DNA of 64,000 nucleotides from Hoplostethus atlanticus (Eukaryota; Chordata; Actinopteri; Trachichthyiformes; Trachichthyidae). A program made the position numbers and the translations under genes. Shown in pieces: positions 38,165-50,251 of this stretch. The stretch lies in contig JAXDDX010000005.1 in NCBI GenBank assembly GCA_034670405.1, positions 3,851,001 to 3,915,000 on the forward strand, given 5' to 3'. Each line of letters opens with the position of its first letter. Positions within the stretch are counted from its first letter, which is position 1. The notes under the pieces are model-generated. The model saw only the letters and a program-made list of their open reading frames with translations. It had not been told where the DNA came from and did not search any database.

Positions 38165-39593
38165 AGCGGCGCGGGGAAATGGAAAAAGACGTACGTCAAG
38201 AAGAGCAGTACGTGGGAGGCAAGATCTAAGGGGTGTGTGTGTGTTGTAACAACAGCTCCAACGGGGGCCCAACACACACCCATATATGTGTGTGTGTTGG
38301 AGCCCAAGGTCAGCCGGGGGGGAGGGGGGAAGCCGCATTCGTGAGTCGAGACCCGAGAAAAAGGTGGGGCGAACCTGCGACCTCCCGACGCCCCTCCCCC
38401 CCGGCGCCTCCGATCCCCCGGCGGAGCGTTCGCCTCAATTAATCACCGGGATTGTTACACCGCGGTAATACCAAAAACAATCTCCATGATCACACGCACA
38501 AACAAAATTTCAAATTGCTATCATCCATCTCACCTGCCCCCTTTAAAAAGCAGGAGGGGGTTGGCGAATGGCGTTCACCGGCCTCCTCTCACTTCTGTGG
38601 TATGGCGCGGCTAGATGATGGTGAAAAATTACGAACGCGCTAAAAAAGAAAGGCACCGGGGGCCGAGGGGATCGATGCGCGGCGTCCGCTAGGCAGGGGC
38701 CCCCGCTATGTAAAAACACTGGCCTGAAGTCAGCCGCATCCGGTTAATATTTAATCCCGTCATCCATCTCCACGTGGAGCGCTTCCCTTTTTAGCTTTAG
38801 CTGCCGTTTACTGTGATCACACACACACAACCGTTGTGGGCTGTGTGTGTGTGCGTGTGTGCGTGTGTGTGTGTGTGTGTGTGTCGATAAGAGAGCACGG
38901 GGGTTGATTTGCATGGGGATGAGGAAAAAATATATATATATTCTGTTTGGTTTTTTTTGCTAATCGCTCGGAGCGGTCTGGTCGCCAGCTTGAGACACAA
39001 GGTACCGGAGAGAGAGAAAAAGAGGAAGAGAGAGAGAGAGAGAGAAAGGTGGGTGATGCAGAGAGAAGCTATAAAAGCCAAACTGGATTTCACTCCGTGG
39101 CCTGCCTTCTTTAAAACAAGAGATATGCAAATAAAAGCCGGAGTAGCGAAATAACACTGATATTATCTTCTCCCCGGGTTCGTTTTCCGCGGCAAACGAT
39201 TTCCAGGGAGGAAATCCAAAACTGTAACTCCCAAGTGAACATGCAAATCCGCCTTGCGTATTCCTGGGAAGGCGTCTGCACCCGCTCTCATGTTGCTGTT
39301 TTATTTCTTCTACCCCCCCCCATCCTCATTGAAGCCTCTCGTGTTTATTCTGCACCGGCAACTGAAAAAAAAAAAAAAAAAAACGCTCACAACGCGAGCC
39401 GAGTAACGGCGGCTAGCGCACACGTCCCGGAAATAACTTGACAAATTCCTAAAAACGCATCCCGGCGGGATGAGGGAACGTCGTACGCTGTGTAATTAAA
39501 AATAAGGGGTCTATCGTAGAAACAAGACAGACCAAACAGCATCTATGTAGCAGGTCAACTGTTTCAGAGGCTTTATTTGTATCTCTATCTCTA

Positions 39594-39594
<1 letters not shown>

Positions 39595-39639
<45 letters not shown>

Positions 39640-39737
39640 CACTTTAACCAAATGAGTAAACGATAACACACATTGCTCTCTACTATATAACGAAGAGCAA
39701 ATGGAAAATGTTCCACTTCTGTTGTTCTATTGAGAGG

Positions 39738-39777
<40 letters not shown>
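39595..39777. repeat. Two (CA)n microsatellites
   Basis: CA tracts at 39,595-39,637 and 39,741-39,777 are separated by about 100 bp of unique sequence. Confidence 0.95.
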
Positions 39778-39779
<2 letters not shown>

Positions 39780-40210
39780 TCACCAGTTTGACCAGCTGAG
39801 TCTACTGGTGCCTTAAAGGTGTGCGGGATTCAAGTACACGTCCTCCATCCTCCACGTTTACCAGCGCAAAGACACTGGTGAAGACTGAACTGAAGCCTGC
39901 AAAGTTCAACCCATCTGAAAAAAAAAAAAAAAAAAATGGAGGAAACACCCCTCGGATCCGACCCGTCCGCCCCCCCCCCCCTCCCCCTCCTCCTCCACCA
40001 CCCCCGAAAATGTGTTTGTCAGCCAGCGGGGGGGTTTCGGAGGAAGCGAGCCTTCGAGATGGGCGACGGCAACTGTTCATTTTCCCACTCACTGACCTCA
40101 TCTCCCCACTTTACAATGTGGAACACCAGCGGCCCTCAATTAGCCAACAGTTAACGGGGGGGGGGGGTTCAGAGGAGCTGGCGCTGGGGCTAGTCTGCCA
40201 GCCTGAGAGG

Positions 40211-40252
<42 letters not shown>

Positions 40253-40519
40253 CTAAACTCCAAAATGGTAAGATATATGAAAATAGAGTTTGTAATGCTA
40301 GTGTTGCCTTATGATGATCACTGACTGGAGCCCGTTCTGTACCCTGAGGGGTCACAGTAGATATACACTCTGCTATAGCTGGATAATAACAGCCATGATC
40401 GCTGATACGCCACGCTATTGATCTGCTGCTGCTGTTTCAAGGGGCTAGGGGGGGGTGCGGGGGTAACACCACTGACAAGGGTAAAGTGTTACTTCTCTCA
40501 CACACAGACAGCTGGGCGA

Positions 40520-40615
40520 GGTGGAGGGGGTGGTGGGGTGGAGGGGTGGTGGGGTGGTGGGGTGGTGGGGTGGTGGGGTGTAGGGGTGGAGGGGTGGAGG
40601 GGTGGTGGGGGGGGT
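40520..40615. repeat. GGTGGGG minisatellite
   Basis: About 95 bp of tandem GGGGTGGT/GGGGTGGA units of 8-9 bp. The strand is very G-rich with many GGGG runs, so it is a strong G-quadruplex candidate. Confidence 0.92.
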
Positions 40616-41218
40616 GCAGTCGGCCGGCCGGGCAGTAATTCTTAATTGACACCTGTCAGGATAATGGCGGCAGTCACAGCTGCTGCGGGAGAATTTGTCC
40701 ATCGTCCCGTTCATCTGTCAGCTCTAATACTCCACCCCCCAACCCCCCACCCCCAACCACCACCACCACCACCTACAGCCCACCCCCCACCTCTCCAACC
40801 CTCCGCGCTGCTGCTGGACTACACAAGGAAGCCCAATCCTCCATCTCCATCCTCCCTTCCTTCCCTCCCTCCCTTCCTCCTTTCCTTCCCTCTCTTCAAT
40901 TCAATTCAACTGTTTATCAGGATCAACATTGTCACGAAAGATGTTCCTTAAAAAAAATCAGTTTATACATTGACACCGTGCGGAGACGATTCATTATTTG
41001 CTTTGACACCACGCAAGATATGAAATACTACACAACACACACTTGAGAACATGTAGTGAAACGATCTCTCTCTCTCTCTCTCTCTCCCCCATTCGCTCTC
41101 TCCCAGCGTTTCATTTCCCGACAATCTCCATGTGACTTTTGTCCGTTGAGGTAAAAAAAAAAAGAGGAGAAACACCACCGTTTAAAAACACACACGTTTT
41201 ATCCCGTTTTTTCATTCG

Positions 41219-41263
<45 letters not shown>

Positions 41264-41278
41264 CACACACACACACAC
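41219..41278. repeat. (CA)n microsatellite
   Basis: About 58 bp of CA with one slip (CAACA). Confidence 0.96.
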
Positions 41279-42039
41279 TCCCCGCTTCTCTCTTTGCTTT
41301 TTTGAGTGCCAAAAAAAAAAACCCGAGTATTTATCCAGAAGAGGGAGGGGGGGGGGGGAGGGAAGGGATGTGAGATGTGAAACATGTTGGGAGAGAGGAG
41401 AAGAAATAAAGAGAGAGGGAGAGAGCCGAGAAACGAGATGAGAGGTATGTGAAAGAGAGAGAGAGCGAGAGAGAGAGATGAAGAGACACAGAGGAAGAGG
41501 AGAGGGAGGCGTGTGCAGGGGTTGGGTGTCCCTGGATGGGGCTCTGGCTCTTCAGTAGTGGGCCCATCTCGTTTGTCTTGTTTGTTTGTTGGCATCAAAG
41601 CGCTGCCTCTCACTCCCCCTTGCTAACTGATGTAATGAGTGGGTAAGCTACATCTTTTTTTTTTTGTTTGGTGGGTGTTTTTTTTTTTCCCTCACCCCCC
41701 CAACCCCATGCGCCGAGGAATTCAAATACTTATTAGACAAAATATTCTGTAATTGCTCATCTTTTATTGATGGAAGTAACATGTTAAATTTCACTCTGGC
41801 AGACTCCCCCACACACACCCCCCCCCCCTCCCCCGTAGCCCCCGGAGGAGGCGCGCCACTGATCTGGAAAGCAGATTTACAGCTAATACTTTACTTAAGA
41901 AAATTTGAGATGTCAACTGTTGCGCCTTAAATGTTGCGAGACTACGGCTTTCCCCTCTCATCTTCTCTTCGTGTCTCACCGCGAGAGAGGGGGGGAGGAA
42001 AAAAAAAAAAAAAAAAACTACCCAAAAAAATAAAACAAC

Positions 42040-42180
42040 ATATCAACAATTTTTCATTAATGAGCTTTTAAGCTTTACATCCCCCGCCGTGGTGCCTTAA
42101 CAAAATGTAATTACTCAGCACAAGACAAATATTACATCGTAATTAAGCACGCTCAACGCGGAGCTGATAACGGCGACAAG
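42040..42180. promoter_or_regulatory. Candidate conserved non-coding element
   Basis: Unique AT-rich block with TTTCATTAATGAGC, AAAATGTAATTACTCAGC and ACATCGTAATTAAGC, several homeodomain cores in 140 bp. Confidence 0.35.
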
Positions 42181-43571
42181 CGCGCCGTTCGTCGAGGCCG
42201 CGAGTCCGATCAGAATTTCACGAAAACCCGGAGAGTAAACATTTTGTTGTGCTGCAGAGAAATGAGAACCAAAAGTCTTTATTTTGGGGGGGAATTGTTT
42301 TTCTACAGCAGTCAGGAGTACGATCGCTTGTCAGCCCAGTCCCAGAGGGCTGCTTTCTATCTGTTTCAGACTTTCTGTTTTTTTTTTTGGGTCTGTCCCA
42401 TGACTTGCTGCTGTTTTTATGTGCTGCAAGGCAAGGCAACAAAGCACATCTGGCCGCTTTAATGATATGATTTCCCATCATGCTAAGCCACCTCCATTAT
42501 GACCTCCCACAGAGGCACCCTGGCTGCACTTAAGCATAAGGTCTAGGTGTGTGTGTGTGTGTGTCGGTCTGTCTGTTTGTCAGTCTGGCGGTCTGTGTGT
42601 TTATAGTCGACGGTGTGTGTGTGTGTGTCTGAAGAGCAGATAGGGTGACGCTCTGCTACCGATGGTAGCAACGTGCCCCGAGGGCAGCTTTTTTGTCGAG
42701 ATTTCCCTCGGAATGAATCATCAAGAAAGAAGGAAAAAAGACGAGGAAGGGCATCGCAATTCTGGTGAAATGCATCCTTATCTGTGTAAACATTCACCGA
42801 TTCTGCTCCGACCAAACCAAAACCCCCGACTAACATCCTCCAGTCGATCATATTAGTTGTATAGCTCTGTTGGTCTTGATTTTGTGACTGCTTTGTGTCA
42901 ATGTGGGCTTTTTTTTGGAGCGCACTGGCTGGTGAAACTGAATTTTCTCGAGGACAATAAACCAAGAAAACACACACACACACACACACACGTGCAAACA
43001 CACCAGGAGCTTGTGGCGACTGGAGGCGTCAGAAGAGCCGGTTGAGCATGTTTGACCTTTGACTGGCTCAATTCCCAGATGCAAATTTAACTATTAGTTT
43101 CAGAGGGTGGCGCAAGAGCAAAAGTGGCTATCGACGAGGCCGATCGATGCCACCTGCTAACGACACCGCCGCTCCAATTAGCGTAACCTCTAGTCGAGCC
43201 CGACCGCCAAACACACACACACACACACACACCGAGGGAACGGCCAGGAAAAAACACACACAGAAGAAGAAGAAGAAGAAGAAGAAGAAAAAATAATACA
43301 CAGCCTGCGGTGGATCAATGCGTGTTAGCGCTGATACTCTGGTGGGCTTCAGGTGGGGGAAACGGTGGACCGGCGTGATGGTGGAAGTGAGAAATGTTGC
43401 CGGTTTTTTTTAGAGGTCGTGTTTGAGCTCCTGCAGGGGGGAAGGGGTTGAGGTTGGGGGTGGGGGTGGCGTTCTTAAGGCAGGCCTCGCTAAAGAGGAT
43501 GACTAACGCGGTTACCGCTACACCCGTCGAAGTTATTCATTGCAGGAAAGCTAACACCGCTCAGCTCCGAT

Positions 43572-43607
<36 letters not shown>

Positions 43608-43889
43608 TCTCTCTCGCCCGTTGCATTGAAATAAAAAGCGTCTCCTTTTTCCCAGTAGCTTCGCAAAAAAAAAAAAACAGCCCTGAAACCATCCAGCTCA
43701 CAAGTTCAAATCACTCCAACTTTCAGGCCTGCACCACCGGCTCCGAGCCAAAAAAGCCCGAATCAACCGAAAAGAGTGTTTTCGGTCTCAGTGTGCAACA
43801 CAAAAACAATCCAGGAGAAAGTGTAAAACACACCTAACATACACTGCCGTGCTCCCCGGGCTGTTGAGAGGTGGTTGGGGTAAGGAGGG

Positions 43890-43890
<1 letters not shown>

Positions 43891-43926
<36 letters not shown>
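43891..43926. repeat. (GA)n microsatellite
   Basis: A perfect run of about 17 GA units followed by poly(G). Confidence 0.96.
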
Positions 43927-43936
<10 letters not shown>

Positions 43937-44579
43937 CACATAAATCTCAGCATGTTGATTATTTGGAGGGGAGAATATCACGTAACAGCGTCGTCAAGTA
44001 AGAGCACAAAGGTCGCTGTGTAATCTTAGACACCCCGGGCACGCAAAACCATTAATCCCCCCCCACCCCCAGCTCAGAATATACCGGAGGACCTGCAGCC
44101 GCTACGTAGCTACGTGCTAGGTGGAGGCCGTGCTTTTTTGATGTGGTGTGTGTGTGTGTGTGTGGGGTTACACCTGAAAACACACACGCTGAGCTGCGAA
44201 AACTACGAAGACGTTTTATAGGGTTGCTACTTTTCACCTGGCCTCAACCGGGTGATTCAGATTTCAAAAATAATATTCCAGCAACAGTGCAAAAAAAAAA
44301 ATAAATCCTAATCTCGCCCCTCCTTGCAAACAACATGAAACTTTAACACCTTGCTGCCTTGCCCCAACCAAACCACCCCCACCACCCCCCGGAATAAAAA
44401 AAAGTTAGTAACCAATTGAAATGAAATGAGTGTGTGACGGGGAGAAAATAAAGGTTGCAACCCGTGCACTGCAGGAGGAGGAGGAGGGTGTGTGTGTGTG
44501 TGCTGTAGCTGCTCTGGCCTTGCTTATTACGTGGTTAAGGGTGGTGGTGGTTGAGGGAGGGGGGGTGGGGGGGGGCAGC

Positions 44580-44845
44580 TTACTGAGGTCATTAACTGGC
44601 ATTGTCTCCTGACATGATTAGTCAGGTAGCAAAGTCCATTTGTCACCTGCACAGGCAAATTGAGTTGGTGCTGCACTAGGGGCTATGGGGACTGTATAAT
44701 ATCAACTTGATTACATCAAGGCAGCTGCGGACTTGACACCTTACTGAATTTGTCAGCATTAATCGTTAGGGCCTGTCACAAATCCATCAGCTCTCCAGAT
44801 AATTAGGGCTCTCTCTAATGAAGCCGACGGGAAGCAACCTTACCT
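44580..44845. promoter_or_regulatory. Candidate conserved non-coding element
   Basis: About 265 bp of unique sequence with E-boxes (TCACCTGC, GCAGCTGC), CTTGATTACATCAAG, GCATTAATCG and AGATAATTAGG. The sharp contrast with the surrounding G runs and microsatellites suggests constraint (inference). Confidence 0.35.
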
Positions 44846-45920
44846 TTTTTCTCTCCCCCTCCTCTCCTGATAATTAACCACTGTCTTCCCCGGGAAAAAA
44901 AAAAAAAAAGAGCCACTTTTCTTTCCTCCTTCCTCCCTTCCTCATCCTCCTCCCAAGACTAGCTATAACAACCCGGCCTCGGATGGAAGAGAACGTCACT
45001 CCGGTTTGTTTTTTTTGTGTGTTTTTTTTTTACCACCACCCTCTTCCTCGTCATCTCTCTCTCTCTCTCTCTCTATCGTCCTCGCCACCTTTAAACGAGG
45101 AGGGTGAGGTGGGGCTACAAGTGTAATAACACACACACACACATGCAGCCATAAACACACAATAGGGGGGGGGATATTTTACACTCTTGCACGTGCAGGT
45201 ATTCAACGCTACTCCCTTGGAATTCCTATTAAGTTTCCCTAGATGAAAATCAGGAAAGGATATATAACGTCTAATGGAGGCTAGGTGTGTTTGCCTCAGT
45301 AGGACCATAGCTAATATCGAGGCCATTTTCTGTTGCAACACACACACACACACACACACATAAAAAGCTTCAAAATAAATGCTTGAGCATGCATCTATAT
45401 TTTTTAAAAAATCAAAAATTCATTGCAAAAATAAGAAATAGCTTCATGTAACTGCAACACTATTGTACTGTAAAATGTATTATTAAATCAGTTTGAATTT
45501 TTTTCGGGGGGGAAACTACAGTAATTACTGCTGCTACATGAGACATTTATTGTAGCGCTTCAAATTATAAAAATACAAATTGTAAAAACTGATCGTAAAA
45601 AAAAACTCCCTTATTAGGGCTCCCATCTTCCCTCTCTGATGTGGGGGGATTCGTTTGTACAGGACTGGGCTTTGAAACAGTCGTATATAAAAATACTCTC
45701 AAAACACGTAATATTCTCCAACAAAAAAAGAAGGGGGGGACAATAAAAAAAAACCCGCCGAGACAAGTCCACTACTGTTGCTGGGAGCTTTTTAATTCTC
45801 TCAGCCCTGATTTCCATGCTTGGTCCTACCATGAGCAATTTCCTCTCTGAGCAGCAGAACAGAGAGGAAGCCACAGGTCAGTAACAGTTCCCAGTGGACC
45901 ATCAGGCTGGTGTGTGTGTG

Positions 45921-45952
<32 letters not shown>

Positions 45953-47837
45953 ATAGTTATTTGTTGCTGCTGTAGTGTGTTATCTCTGACCGACTGTCAT
46001 GTTTCGTGGAAGAATCCCGCTTGCCAAGCTGCGATTGACCATTACAACCCATGATGCACACGGCACTCAATGGACAGCCTAATGGATCAATGGTGTGTGT
46101 GTGTGTGTGTGTGTGTTGGCTTCGAGAGAGAGAGGAGCGAGGGAGGGAGGGATGGAGGGATGGGGGGGGGTCAAAGCCATGCCATGTTTTCACGCTTCCG
46201 TCTACAGGAGGAAACCTTACAGGAGTCCAACCACGACTCCCGACCTTTTTTTTTTTTTTTTTGTCCACCGGTGTGATGCCGCACCGAGCACCGGGAGCCC
46301 CGGGATCACAGGCTCCACATCTGAAAAGACGAAGGCCTTTCCTTCACAGCGTGGGTTCAGAGACCATGTGAGCAGAGAGGCGAGAGCATGGAGAAAGAAA
46401 GAAAGAAAGAAAGCAAGCAAGAGAGATGGAGAGCGAGAGAGCGAGAGAGAGAGCGAGCACCGGTTGAATGTTCCTCACACTCCATCCCACACAGCTCCTC
46501 ATCCTCCTCATCATCGCCATCACCATGATCCTCCCCACCCCTACCCGCCCCCCCCCCCTCTACTTAAAATGATAAAAAACCTGCCGAGTTCAAAGTCTTC
46601 GGCGCCTGGCCCTCCTGTTCGGTCCGCTTTGCACCTCATATTTCAAAATCTCTTTAAAATTCTATAACTGTCTTTTGTTCACTCCAGTTGTTAATGCCTA
46701 ACTTCAAAGGCTCGGCCTCATTAGCACAGAGGTAGAAAACCCCTGTCACTCATTTACATTTGTTTAAAGGCTGCAGGGAGACGAGAGAAGGGGTGGGGGG
46801 GGAGAAAAAAAAAAGAAGGGGTGAGTCCAAATCCAAACCACTAGAAGTCAACCTTGTCGGTCTTCTGCCAACACCTGGTTTTATCAGTTGGTCACATAGT
46901 AAATATTACACTCCCCCCTGCAGGGAGTGGATAATGATTCCATTGCTTGGACTTGGGAGTCTCAGAATGAATGTGGATGTGAATTTGGATGGGAAAGTGC
47001 AACAAAAAAACCAAAACACAAACCCAAAACATACTTTTACCTTCAGGAAGGGTATAAGTGAGGGATTCAACTCCCTGGATAAAAAGGAGCGTTTGCTTTT
47101 TTCCCCCCCTCCTCTCCCCTGTGATCTTTTCAACACATCCGCCTTCCCCTTCATCTGCCTTTAGCATTTCCCCCTAAAAATCAAGAGATATGGATGATCC
47201 ACCTAATTCAAAAACTTTTTTTTCTTTTCTTATTGAGACAACAGGAGGAGTTGTGTGTTTGAGTCGCTAAACCCTACCAGAGGCACGCCTGTCTCTACCG
47301 TGGAGGGATTTATTGATGTTTATCAGGAATGAATAGATCAAAGACTGCCACATGACAGGCGATCAATCACGCATCAAATCAAGGATGGCAATCCTCTAAT
47401 AAAACTGAGAGAAAGGAAGAAGGAAGAAGAAGAAAAAAGAACCGGCTCTCACCAGTTTTCTCCCCCTTCTTTCCCAGTCAATTATTCATCATTACTCACT
47501 CTTGAACCTCAAAAGCAGCCTTTTATCCCCCATAACACGCCATTTAGTTTATCTTACCGGTCTTAAGAGAACTTTCCTGGCAAGTGAAGGGGGGGGGGGA
47601 TAATAATCTCAAAGTGGCACTGCGCAGATCTGTGCGTAATTTGCGCAATTAGCGGCATTTTAAACAGTTGCGCGCTAAATGTAATAACGTGAACAATTAC
47701 AATTGTGAGTTGTGGAACGGGCAGCAGCATGCACAGCACAGGACGACAAGGGGATGTGGAAGGAGATATTTGTAGGTAAAACTAGTGCAGGGATGGGAAA
47801 TGGTGGTAAAGGGGTGGGTGGGGGGGGCGGGTTATAC

Positions 47838-47877
47838 CTGCTGATCGCCGCGGCTCTTGCTGCTTTCTCCTCGGCAT
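47838..47877 (-). CDS. tshz1: tshz1 coding exon 1 (first 13 residues)
   Basis: This is a very short coding exon. Read on the minus strand it gives MPRRKQQEPRRSA plus the first base of the next codon, followed directly by a GT donor (GTATAAC) at 47,837. Vertebrate Teashirt proteins characteristically start MPRRKQQAPRR, so this is the expected N-terminal basic peptide. The phase fits exactly: the leftover G joins the CG that opens the large exon at 18,402 to make an Ala codon, giving RRSA-A-YVPEDE as in known TSHZ1. The base at -3 from the ATG is A, a favourable Kozak context. Exon 1 plus the large exon totals 3,571 nt, one base more than a whole number of codons, which matches the single extra base found downstream. 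The 5' UTR continues to higher coordinates but its end is not visible. Confidence 0.93.
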
Positions 47878-50251
47878 AGTGACCGTCACTTTCCACGGTG
47901 CTTCTCATGCAGGAATTACACACAAATCGAGTCTGTCAGTGGAGGAAAATCATCCCTTTTTCTTCGGGGAGGTGGGGCGGTTTGATATCGCAGCTGAAAA
48001 ATGTCACAATCTTCTCTTCAAACTCGCTTGTCTTTTCTTTTCTTTTCTTTTTTTGGACTTAATGGTGGGCTTGACTTCAGCGATCAAACCCGCTCGAGAA
48101 TTACGAACGGACGAGGCCAGCTCCTGACATCTTCTTGTCCATCAAAGATCATCCTTCCTTCATCTCTCTCATGGCAGGATGGGGGGGAAGAAAAGCAGCA
48201 GCAAGCAAGACCTCGAAACCCCTAAGTTTTCAGTTCACTCCCCCCGGGTAAAAAAAAACAACAACTAAAAACCCACCGTGTTTGTTTGGCGAGGAGGGGA
48301 GATACTTTGTTGCGCCTTTTACGCACACCAAAACCCCCCAAAAATAAATCAACTCTGACGGTATAACCAAACAAATAAGTCCCGTGTGAGCGCACCGCAC
48401 ACCTCTTGATATGTAATGTATCCCCGTGTTTTCTTCTCCTCTTTTGCCACCGACCTGAAAGAGAGAAAAAGAAGGAGGGGAGAAAAGAGATAGACAGGCA
48501 TTAGATGGGTTAATGTCAGTCCCGTCACCACCACGCCACCTCAGCCCGGATCCAAGCCTCACCAGTCCGGCGGAGACTTTTTCCTCCCTCCCCTACCTTC
48601 CCTCTTTCTCTCCTCTAGGAGGAAAAAAAAAACAACAAACCGGGACGACCGGGGTTTCTTACTTACGTTTTAAGAGTCGTGGAAATGAATTTCACCGCTC
48701 ATCTCATCGCGTTTTTAGACATAGTCGGGGTGGGTTTTTTTGGGGTAGGGGGGGCTTTGATGCGGTGGAGAGGATATCACTAAAGAGAGAGGGGTGAAAC
48801 AAACAAGACGCAGGCGCATCCAAGCCTCGCCGACAACAGATCAGATCGACATGGACTCAAATATTTCTCTCTCCTGTAGCAAAGGCAAGAAAAAAAAAAC
48901 ACTAAGAAAAAGGGGAGGCAAAAAAAAAAACTCCAGGGAGTGATCCGAGGTCTCCGAGAAAAAATGGAAACGCGGTGGATCCAGAAGCTGTTTCAGACAG
49001 TCTCAACTGATAGACAGACGCATCGAGTGGCTTTTCCTGCTACATTTTTACTCCTCCCCTCTCCACAAGCGTCACCCCTGACAGAGGAGCCTACCTGTCA
49101 ATCTTTTTAATTGTCTTGTTTTTCCCCCCTCTCTCTCTCTCTGCCTCTCTCTCTCCCTCTCTCTCTCTTTGCTTAAAAAAACCCAAACCACTGACAAAGG
49201 AAGGGGTTGTCCTTCTTGAAACATCGGCACATCAACTTAAACCAAACTTATGTGGCACGTATAGCAAACCTCAGCGAGCACTACTCCGGTATAAGCGGCG
49301 CGCATAGGCTTGTTACAACAACTTGGATAACAGCTTTATCTTATAATAACCAAAGCGGCGCTGGTAGTTCAGAGTTGAGCGTGGCGCCGACACACTCAGG
49401 GGGGGGTTAGGGGTTCGATTCCCACAGGGAGGAGGTGTGTGTGTGTAACCAATGTTAAAAATGGATGCAGTCGTGGTACTGTAATTGGCGCTTTGCGTGA
49501 ACGCGCCCAGCAAGCGGCACATGTAATAACAGGCGATAATGAAATGATATATGACAATAAAGCGACTGTATTAAACGTGCAGGTTCCGTAGCTGAAGGCA
49601 AATCTAAACGGTGGATTATTCCCCGTAGCGTTAATACACGTTTTGGTTACAGGTGTAGTCCTGGTGCTACAGTACATGTGGGCGCACTACCGTGTTTTGA
49701 CAACAGCGCTCCCCAAATAGAAATGCGACTTAGGTGCGCAACACCCTCATATGTGTTTAGTGTTATTTCTAGTTTGTTTTTAACAAGGGTAGGTAAGGTG
49801 TTTGTGGGGGTTTTTTGTGGGTTTTTTGGGTGGGAAGGAAAGAGGTTGAGGATTTGTTAAGAGATGAGGATTGATTTGTTTCACCTTACTAGGAAGTGAG
49901 TGTCGTGTCCGGGAAGGGGAGGGACTCCGACGACAAGTCTGGGGCGCTGCTGTGCTACTTACAAGGCTGTACCAGTGCAGCGTTTTAATCCCAAACAGCC
50001 GATTCTGTAGTCGTTATATTATTATTATCATTTTATTTTTTTTATTTTTTTTTGCTTAAGTAACATCTCCACGCTGCAAACTGTCGCGAGTCTGATTATT
50101 GTTCTAAAAGCGCGTTTTGGCCCGGCCCGGCCCAGCCCGGTGCATGTGCAGAGAGGGGAGAAGCCTATAGCGCAGGCTAACGGCGGTCGGGTTTATTACC
50201 GCCGCAAATGCGCCGTCAAGTTGCCCGTGAACTTTGTCACATTTCGGTGCC
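47878..50251. promoter_or_regulatory. Shared 5' region between tshz1 and ptgr3
   Basis: The 2.4 kb between the two start codons should contain both 5' UTRs and promoters, because the genes point away from each other. It is CpG-rich in parts, with CCGGCC-type GC boxes at about 50,118-50,140 just upstream of ptgr3. There is no clear TATA box on either side. A SINE-like insertion lies at about 49,355-49,560. Poly(A) runs (48,880-48,930), pyrimidine tracts (49,125-49,170) and short G runs occupy much of the rest. Transcription start sites cannot be placed. Confidence 0.6.
49355..49560 (+). mobile_element. tRNA-derived SINE
   Basis: A tRNA-like head has an A-box-like CTGGTAGTTCAGAGTTGAGC (from 49,361) and a perfect B box GGTTCGATTCC at 49,412-49,422. 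A body follows with CTGTAATTGGCGCTTTGCG, recalling the CTGTAAGTCGCTTTGG of fish SINE tails, then an A/T-rich 3' end (GTAATAACAGGCGATAATG). It lies between the two gene starts. A functional tRNA is ruled out by the missing cloverleaf. Confidence 0.5.

Larger units (their letters stand above)
18403..47837 (-). other. tshz1: tshz1 intron 1 (29.4 kb)
   Basis: The intron is bounded by the GT donor at 47,837-47,836 and the acceptor AG at 18,404-18,403, preceded by a CT-rich tract. No other coding exon was recognised inside it. By eye it holds over thirty (CA)n/(TG)n tracts, including those near 19,249, 19,839, 24,051, 25,659, 26,021, 28,052, 28,457, 29,285, 31,817, 33,062, 35,010, 36,114, 36,856, 37,667, 39,595, 40,213, 41,219, 43,574 and 45,922. 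It also holds (GA)n and poly(G)/poly(A) runs and several transposon remnants, listed separately. Between them lie islands of unique, AT-balanced sequence that may be enhancers. A very long first intron after a tiny first coding exon is the usual TSHZ gene plan. Confidence 0.9.

Noticed and set aside
50234..50251. Upstream TTG start for ptgr3
   Set aside because: Non-AUG start without support; the ATG at 50,252 has a good context.
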